Source: Manis javanica
Taxonomy: Eukaryota > Chordata > Mammalia > Pholidota > Manidae
Direction: 5' to 3'
Assembly: GCF_040802235.1 (NCBI RefSeq)
Contig: NC_133172.1
Span: 63,929,613-63,993,612 of the forward strand
DNA length: 64,000 bases
Below are positions 58,576 through 64,000 of this stretch, in pieces. The notes under the pieces were generated by a model. The model was not told the DNA's origin. It saw only the letters and a program-made list of their open reading frames with translations, and did no database searches. The first letter of the stretch is position 1; each line of letters starts with the position of its first letter. The translations under genes were made by a program, and so were the position numbers.

Positions 58576-58880
58576 ATAAATCATCAGTTATTTTACCAGC
58601 ACAACGAGAACAGCAGAGAATTGCAAGTTGGGACCAGCAGCAGGGCCAGAACCACAGCTAAGACTGGAGGACAGCGGAGAGGAGGGGACGAGGGCTGTCC
58701 GAGCAGAAAGCCCCCCAGAAGGAGCCCGGAGCCCTGCGCAGGGTGGCGCCAGTGGCGGAGCTGTGACGGCCTCTCATTGGCTGGGCTGTTGCCGGGGCGG
58801 TGGAAACGCCTCCCCCTGCTGGGTGGGAAAGTGCTCCCCCTGCAGGCCGGCAGGCGCCTCGTCACGAGGCTTCCCGTGAT
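58576..58880. other. GC-rich insert of about 290 bp inside the L1
   Basis: At the point where L1 should run on from 'ttttgtta' to 'gatcactgactcagtctc', about 290 bp of GC-rich unrelated sequence intervenes (cagcagggccagaaccacag, tctcattggctgggctgttg, aacgcctccccctgctgggt). The short direct repeat ATCAGTT occurs at 58583-58589 and 58879-58885 and may be the target duplication. It contains a CCAAT-type ATTGG box. The family is unknown to me. Confidence 0.6.
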
Positions 58881-59545
58881 CAGTTTTCATACTTTCTTGG
58901 ATGTTCCGATCACTGACTCAGTCTCTTTACTTGTTATGGATCTAGTGGGTTTTCTGTTTCTTCTTGGGTGGTTTTGGTAGTTGACATATTTGTCCGTTTC
59001 ATCTAGGTTTTCTAATGTGCTGGCATTCGTCTGTAGTCTTCTCCTGTCATCCTTTTTAATTTCTGTAAAATACATACTAATGTTCCCTTGTTCACGTCTG
59101 ATTTTAGTAATTTGAAAATTCTTTTTTTCCCCCTTAGTCTACATAAATAATTGTCCATTTATTGATCTTTTCAAAAAACCAGATTGCTTTGTCGATTCTG
59201 TTGTGTTTCTATTCTGAATTTCATTTATCTCCATTCTAATCCTTACTATTTTCTCACATCTACTGGCTTTGGGCTTAGTTTGCTCTTACTTTTCTTGTTC
59301 CTTAAGGTGTAAAGTTACTGATTTGATTTGTTTTGTTTTTTTAGAATAGCAGCATTTGCAGCTGTAAGTTTCCCTGGAAGCACTGCATTTGCTACATTGT
59401 GTACATTTTTTCATTTTCTATAGTCTCCAGATATTTTTAACATTTCCTTTGTGATTCCTTCTTTGACTCACTGGCTATGTAAGAGTGTGTTCTTCAATTT
59501 CCACATATTTGGAATTTTCCACTTTGCTTTCTGTTACTGGCTTTT
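58880..59545 (-). mobile_element. LINE-1, antisense, right part
   Basis: This continues the same L1 after the insert: ctttacttgttatggatcta, gatcttttcaaaaaaccaga, ctggctttgggcttagtttg, 'ttccttaaggtgtaaagttac' and ccttctttgactcactggct. The order agrees with antisense ORF2. Confidence 0.9.
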
Positions 59546-59741
59546 AACATGGGCAGGAGTGGGAGATGGCAGCTGCTCCAGACAAAAGGCTGGAATTCAC
59601 CTGAACTCACCAGCCTCTTCCCCAGCTGGGATCAGTTAGATCCCGGGGTTCTGAGATCTGAGGGCAGCTGCTCAGGCGGAGGGCGGGGCGCATGTCCTCT
59701 CGTATCTTCCCCACACACTTTTTTTGTTTGTTTGTTTATTA

Positions 59742-59747
59742 AGGTAT
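59742..59747. other. Target site duplication, left copy
   Basis: aggtat directly before the TG of the left LTR; it is the same as 62742-62747. Confidence 0.9.
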
Positions 59748-60081
59748 TGTCGCGCGCCCCGTCCTCGCCGGCAAGAACAGCACGCAACAACAGCAGGATT
59801 CTTCTGCAGAAAGCTTTATTCTTCAGCTCTTTGTGAAACAAATGAGTTGGGCAGGACCCAGAGGGGAAGGAGAGGCTTGCTTATATAGTTCTCATGCTCT
59901 GACCTGGTTGGTGCGGCTCCATATGCCTTATTAGCATAACCATTTGGTGGGTCTCATTGGTCCTTATGCCAAGGCGCAATTAGCATGTAGTTTAGTGGTG
60001 TGGGATGATTTGTCATTAGGAAGTTCGGGGCCTTCCGGCTGCCCTGCATGGGGCGCTATTTTCTGAGCGCGGCTGCCAACA
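59748..60081 (-). repeat. 3' LTR of the ERV
   Basis: 334 bp, TGTCGCGC at one end and CCAACA at the other as read on +. On the coding (-) strand it has TATATAAG (within 59881-59890) and AATAAA (59820-59815). It differs from the other LTR only at 60069 (g here, a at 62729). Confidence 0.95.
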
Positions 60082-60095
60082 TCTCCCCCTTTTTT
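60082..60095 (-). other. Polypurine tract
   Basis: On the - strand AAAAAAGGGGGAGA directly abuts the 3' LTR, the expected plus-strand primer of reverse transcription. Confidence 0.9.
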
Positions 60096-60427
60096 GTCTA
60101 ACAGAAGCTCAAGGCGGAACTTGCCAGCAGAGGCGGAGACAGAGGCCTGACCTCCATCATACTTCCTGATGCCCCCTTTTTGGAGAGGGGTTCTGGGCAT
60201 CTACCCCTATGCAGTCAGGCATGCCTCTCAGAGGGGTCCAAGACCTCTTGCAGTGCTTTGCCTCGCATCCTCTGGCTGGCGTTGGGACCGCTTGGTACAA
60301 AGGGTTTGGACCCTTTTTCTCAACCCTCTTGCACCATGAGCTTCTTAAAGAAAGCTGTGATTAAGCATTGAGGTACTCGGGCCTGGTGCAGTGCCACATG
60401 GGCTCAGGGTGCAAGAGCTACCTCAAG

Positions 60428-60838
60428 CTAAAGCTGAGCTTCCTTCTTAAGCATATTGAGCCACACTTGGGGAGAGGCGCCAACGTCTATCGCCATTAGG
60501 GCTTGAGCAAGGATCACCTTGTCCTGCTTATGTTGGTTGCGGAGTCTGCATAACAACCAGAGTAAGAGCATGAGACCTCCAAGCAGGAACACGCCCATCC
60601 CAGCCATGCCCGCCCACTCCTTGACGTGGGAGAGAGCTCTGAGGAACCAGGAAGAGAGTCCTTCTGCTACGGAGATATCTAGACGGGTGGAGTTGATGTG
60701 GATTATTTCTCGCCGCAGTTCTAGTGCTCCATCAAAGTCCTGGGACCAGTTTCCTGAAAGATACTGGGACAGGCCTCGTGACAGATTAGTGAAAGCATTT
60801 AATACTTCTGTTAGTGATCCTGGCTTGTTTGTGGCTCT
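60428..60838 (-). pseudogene. env: ERV env 3' remnant (transmembrane subunit tail)
   Basis: The - strand is open for about 136 codons ending at TAG (60430-60428), in a frame different from gag. It encodes the end of a retroviral Env: an ectodomain stretch with NWS and NST glycosylation sites, a membrane anchor (VFLLGGLMLLLWLL) and a cytoplasmic tail ending KKEAQL. It has no start, signal peptide or surface subunit and is a deletion remnant with no expected function. Confidence 0.75.
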
Positions 60839-62237
60839 GTAATATGGCTGCGGCTAGGCCCGCGTTGGTGAGTGGCCCTCCTATTTCTCTACAGGCTTTC
60901 AACCAAGCGTGTATCCCTTTCTGTTTCCAGGGTGTTATCGCCTGTCTGCATTCCTTGGTACATTGTTCAAATACTAATTGCTCTACCAGGGGCATCGCTT
61001 GTTCTTGATCTCCAAATATTCTGCCTGCGGCCTCCATCATACGAGCGACAAAGTCAGAAAATGGCTCGCTCGGCCCCTGAATAATTTTTGTCAAATTGCC
61101 TGATACTTCTCCTTTGTTGGTGAGGGCTTTCCATGCCTTGGCGGCGCACGTGTTTATTTGTGCGTATACCTGTAAGGGGAAGGCGGTCTGGTTGGCTACC
61201 CACTGTCCTTGGCCCGTCAGCATATCATATGACCATGCAGGCTGTCCTTCGGCCGCGTTTGCGCGTGCCTGGGTCATGCTGATATCATGCCACAATGCCT
61301 TCCATTCTATGTATTGCCCCATACTAGAAAGGCATGCCTTAGTTACATATTGCCAGTCTGCGGGTGTCATGGCTGTCTCTGTTAATCTCTCAACTTGTGC
61401 TATGGTGTAGTTGGCACTGACTTCATAAGCCCGAACGGATTCTGCTAACTCCTTAACTTGTTTATGGCTCAGGGGCTGGTGAGAGCGTACGCCATTATCC
61501 TCAAATACAGGAAACATTTGTCTAATTGCCTGAAGAGTATCTGGGTGGCAAAAGGAGAGTGCGCCACTCACGTAAGGTGGCGGGGCAAAGGGCGTCGGGG
61601 GACACCCTGCTTTCACTTTTTCCTTGGTCCGCTTTTCAACTTTGCTGGTTCCCTTACTTCTACACTCTGCGGTTTTATTTTCTTCCCCTTCCTCTGCGGA
61701 CGTTAATTCCTCCTCAGATTCCCTATTGGAGAGTTGGAGGTCCCTCAACTCTTTCCAGGGGTATTTACTATTTTCTCCGAGGCGATCGTCACTCGCTTCT
61801 CGGGGCTCTTTCGCTTTTGCCCTAGGCGGGCTTTCTCCCTCACTCTGAGGTTTCTTTACCTTCGTTTTTGTGGCCTTTTTTCGGCCGCGCGCGCTCTCTG
61901 TTTCCCGTTCCGTTTCTGACATGCTCTCTTGGATATCTGTCAATGCTCTCTGACCTTCTTTTATTACCTTTTCACATCTCTCATCTTGCAGACAAGCTCT
62001 AATCAGTTTCCAGAGGGGCCTGGTGCCTCCCCTCAGGCTACCCTCCTCCTCCTCTCTATCAAGATCTTTCCCCAGTTTGTCCCAGCTCGGGATTGAGAGG
62101 GACCCTGAACAAATGAACCAGGGGGCCACACGGTCTATCTCCTTCACAAAAGATCCTAAGACTTTGCTGGAGACCTTCAAGTTTCACTCTTTGAGAGCTG
62201 TCTGCAGCGCCGTGACTAATGACGGTGCATTCCCCAT
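60786..62237 (-). pseudogene. gag: ERV gag, nearly open, 3'-truncated
   Basis: The natural start is ATG at 62237-62235, in the context caccATGG with a Gly next, suiting myristoylation. An in-frame TGA at codon 18 (62186-62184) breaks it, and the following 464 codons are open down to a stop at 60786. The part after the stop contains a charged matrix-to-linker region, a PPPY late motif (about residue 219) and a betaretroviral capsid with the major homology region IIQGPSEPFSDFVARMMEA. It stops before the zinc-finger nucleocapsid because the internal deletion joins it to env sequence, and the last dozen residues are out-of-frame env. No functional Gag is expected from this copy. Confidence 0.85.
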
Positions 62238-62387
62238 GGTGCCTCCTTATTTACAGAGAACCATCAACCATTATCCTAAAAAGCAGGGGCCTCTCGGAAC
62301 TTACCCCTCCGGGCTTTCTTCTGACCTGCAGTTCTGAATCCTCTCCAGATGTCTGAAGGGTCCTCCCTATGCCGGTGATGTTCTGGT

Positions 62388-62405
62388 TCCCGGGATTCGG
62401 CACCA
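62388..62405 (-). other. Primer-binding site, Phe-tRNA-like
   Basis: TCCCGGGATTCGGCACCA on the + strand, two bases inside the 5' LTR, equals the 3' end of mammalian tRNA-Phe except one base (from memory of that tRNA). IAP elements are known to use tRNA-Phe. Confidence 0.8.
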
Positions 62406-62407
62406 CT

Positions 62408-62741
62408 TGTCGCGCGCCCCGTCCTCGCCGGCAAGAACAGCACGCAACAACAGCAGGATTCTTCTGCAGAAAGCTTTATTCTTCAGCTCTTTGTGAAACA
62501 AATGAGTTGGGCAGGACCCAGAGGGGAAGGAGAGGCTTGCTTATATAGTTCTCATGCTCTGACCTGGTTGGTGCGGCTCCATATGCCTTATTAGCATAAC
62601 CATTTGGTGGGTCTCATTGGTCCTTATGCCAAGGCGCAATTAGCATGTAGTTTAGTGGTGTGGGATGATTTGTCATTAGGAAGTTCGGGGCCTTCCGGCT
62701 GCCCTGCATGGGGCGCTATTTTCTGAGCACGGCTGCCAACA
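62408..62741 (-). repeat. 5' LTR of the ERV (promoter)
   Basis: 334 bp. On the coding strand TATATAAG lies within 62541-62550 and AATAAA at 62480-62475, about 65 bp downstream, giving a short R region typical of ERV2 LTRs. It is the only intact promoter of the element. Confidence 0.95.
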
Positions 62742-62747
62742 AGGTAT
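62742..62747. other. Target site duplication, right copy
   Basis: aggtat after the CA of the right LTR; it continues directly into the host repeat (catt gatacacactc). Confidence 0.9.
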
Positions 62748-63110
62748 CATTGATACACACTCTTATGAAGGTTTCATGTGAAAAACAATGTTACTCCATT
62801 CACCCATATTATCGAGTCCCCCCCACGCCCCATTGCAGTCACTGTCCATCAGTGTAGTAAGACCAGAGTCACTACTTGTCTTCTCTGTGCTGCACTGTCT
62901 TCCCTGTGACCCCCTACACCATGTGCACCAATCATGACACCCCTCAATCCCCTTCTCCCTCCCTCCCCACCTGCCCTCCCCCACCTCTCCCCTTTGGGAA
63001 CTGCTGGTCCGTTGGAGGCTGTGAGTCTGCTGCTGTTTTGTTCCCTGGGTTTTGCTTCATCGTTATACTCCATAAATGATTCCCCATGCTGTTCTACCAA
63101 AATTTAGCAT
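62748..63110 (-). mobile_element. LINE-1 3' end, antisense, split by the ERV
   Basis: Reverse complement homologous to 11063-11260: 'catgtgaaaaacaatgttac' and 'cccattgcagtcactgtccatcagtgtag' (abridged) mirror the + copy. Its A-rich tail (tttttttgtttgtttgttta on +) lies at about 59720-59741, left of the ERV, so the ERV inserted a few bases from the tail. The body continues to about 63110. Confidence 0.75.
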
Positions 63111-63520
63111 CTTATGTCTTCATTCCTGGTTGTTATGATTTTAAAAGGTTAGACAGAGCCCAGAGCTCTGAAAAGGCTGATGGAGGCAGTTTTGTTAGTC
63201 TCGTCACGGTTTTCAGCGGAGCAAGGGGATTTTGGAATTCCTGCCTCACCATTTCTGCTGATGTCACTCCTGTGTATCTGTTTAAGGAACTGTTTTCCAG
63301 TTGTGCCGTGTTGCTCTTCCACCCTGAGTGCTCCAGAATGACAGCTCCTCCGTGTGCCCAGCACACTTGGCGTGGTGCAGCGGTGCGGGCTTTTCCTACG
63401 TATAATGATAACGTGACCCACAGCGGTAATAGTAGTCTGACTCCAACTCGATTCCAGTGTGTCTAAGCATGTGGGAGGGGGTGTTCCCACCGTAACACCA
63501 AGCAATTCTGCAACACCAGC
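63110..63520. other. Stretch without recognised gene
   Basis: Moderately AT-rich sequence, probably repeat-derived. I recognise no family and no coding exon. Confidence 0.4.
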
Positions 63521-64000
63521 AGGGTGTCCGAGAACCCAACTCAGTTCTGATGCTATCTGTCCAGAGCCAGGACCAGATTCCCCAGGTTAAGGGCTCCATC
63601 CTACAACCCTGCCCTCTACCCCCAACTCCAGATGCTGTTACCCCCGACTCCAGATGCTGGTCGCAAGCCCCCAGCAGTTACCTGTGCTTCTGGCCTACTG
63701 GCTGCAGACGACCTCCCCTTTAGGTTTAATTAATTTGCTAGAGCAGCTCACAGAGCTCAGGAAAACACATTTACCAGTTTAATAAAGGAGACGAGTTAAC
63801 AGCAAGACGAAGAGAGAGACTGTAGGGGAAGTTCCCAAAGAAAGGGGCTTCTATCCTCCTCAAGCTTGGGGCCTGGCTCGGCAGGCATCGAGCAAGGCAT
63901 TCTTGTTCCCCAAGTGTAACTGAGAAACAGGGTCCAAGAAAGCGAGCGGCTCCTCTCAGAGGGTTTGGTGAGGGCTTCACTGCAGTCATGATTGACTAAG
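63520..64000. repeat. Old LTR-like repeat
   Basis: Phrases such as gctagagcagctcacagagc and 'acatttaccagtttaataaagg' recall a widespread ERVL/MaLR-class LTR. The family is not assigned. The element may run past the window end. Confidence 0.35.

Larger units (their letters stand above)
59742..62747 (-). mobile_element. Young class II (betaretrovirus-like) endogenous retrovirus, internally deleted
   Basis: Complete insertion unit: 6-bp target duplication aggtat (59742-59747 and 62742-62747), two 334-bp LTRs starting TG and ending CA that differ at one position, a primer-binding site, gag, an env 3' remnant and a polypurine tract. Coding runs on the - strand, so the 5' LTR is at the right. The internal part is only 2326 bp; the gag nucleocapsid, protease, polymerase and most of env are missing. 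The 6-bp duplication, LTR size, Gag capsid type and Phe-tRNA-like primer site point to the ERV2/IAP-like group. The near-identical LTRs mean a recent insertion. It cannot replicate by itself, and mobility in trans would need another provirus. Confidence 0.93.

Noticed and set aside
60519..60842. + strand 107-codon open frame over the env remnant
   Set aside because: It is the antisense shadow of the env tail, whose - strand translation shows a membrane anchor and glycosylation sites.
62178..62180. TTG as start of the 464-codon gag frame
   Set aside because: The natural start is the ATG at 62237 in the same frame with a good context. TTG only appears as a start because a TGA separates it from the ATG.

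Overview
This is nuclear DNA from a placental mammal. Genes are split by GT-AG introns, and the background holds LINE-1 pieces, MIR, MaLR-type LTRs, (TG)n tracts and GC-rich minisatellites. Gene order is the 3' part of ACSF3, then CDH15, then SLC22A31-like remains in the opposite direction. This matches the block next to ANKRD11 on human chromosome 16q24.3, as I know it from memory. The L1 3'-end family and the absence of Alu, B1/B2, carnivore, bovine or horse SINEs hint at a laurasiatherian such as a bat, but I cannot name the species.

Layout. (1) 1-19924, + strand: the last four coding exons of ACSF3, a mitochondrial malonyl/methylmalonyl-CoA synthetase, separated by large introns. The first intron begins with an old L1, and a few AT-rich islands inside GC-rich introns look like enhancers. 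(2) 19925-31140: intergenic, with an L1 relic, a MaLR LTR and further enhancer-like blocks, and no convincing gene. (3) 31140-51200, + strand: CDH15 (M-cadherin), complete, 14 coding exons encoding 785 residues. It is preceded by a minisatellite that repeats an E-box and ends just before the start codon. Intron 1 carries two internal duplications, intron 4 carries L1, and intron 13 holds a CpG-rich block with NRF1-like palindromes. (4) 51400-54200, - strand: scattered, frame-broken SLC22A31-like sequence, which I read as a unitary pseudogene. (5) 55100-56000: a CpG island and a 31-bp minisatellite that repeats a GGGGGCGTGG box. (6) 56200-59550: antisense L1 interrupted by a GC-rich insert of about 290 bp. 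(7) 59742-62747: a very young class II endogenous retrovirus on the - strand with 334-bp LTRs differing at one base, a 6-bp target duplication, a Phe-tRNA-like primer site, an almost open gag, and a large deletion that removes pro and pol and joins gag to the end of env. It sits in the tail of an older LINE copy. (8) 63100-64000: older repeats.

The two intact genes have unrelated jobs: mitochondrial acyl-CoA activation and muscle cell adhesion. They are neighbours, not a working unit. The parts most worth a second look are the young ERV, the two regulatory-box minisatellites, the loss of SLC22A31 and the intragenic CpG block in CDH15.
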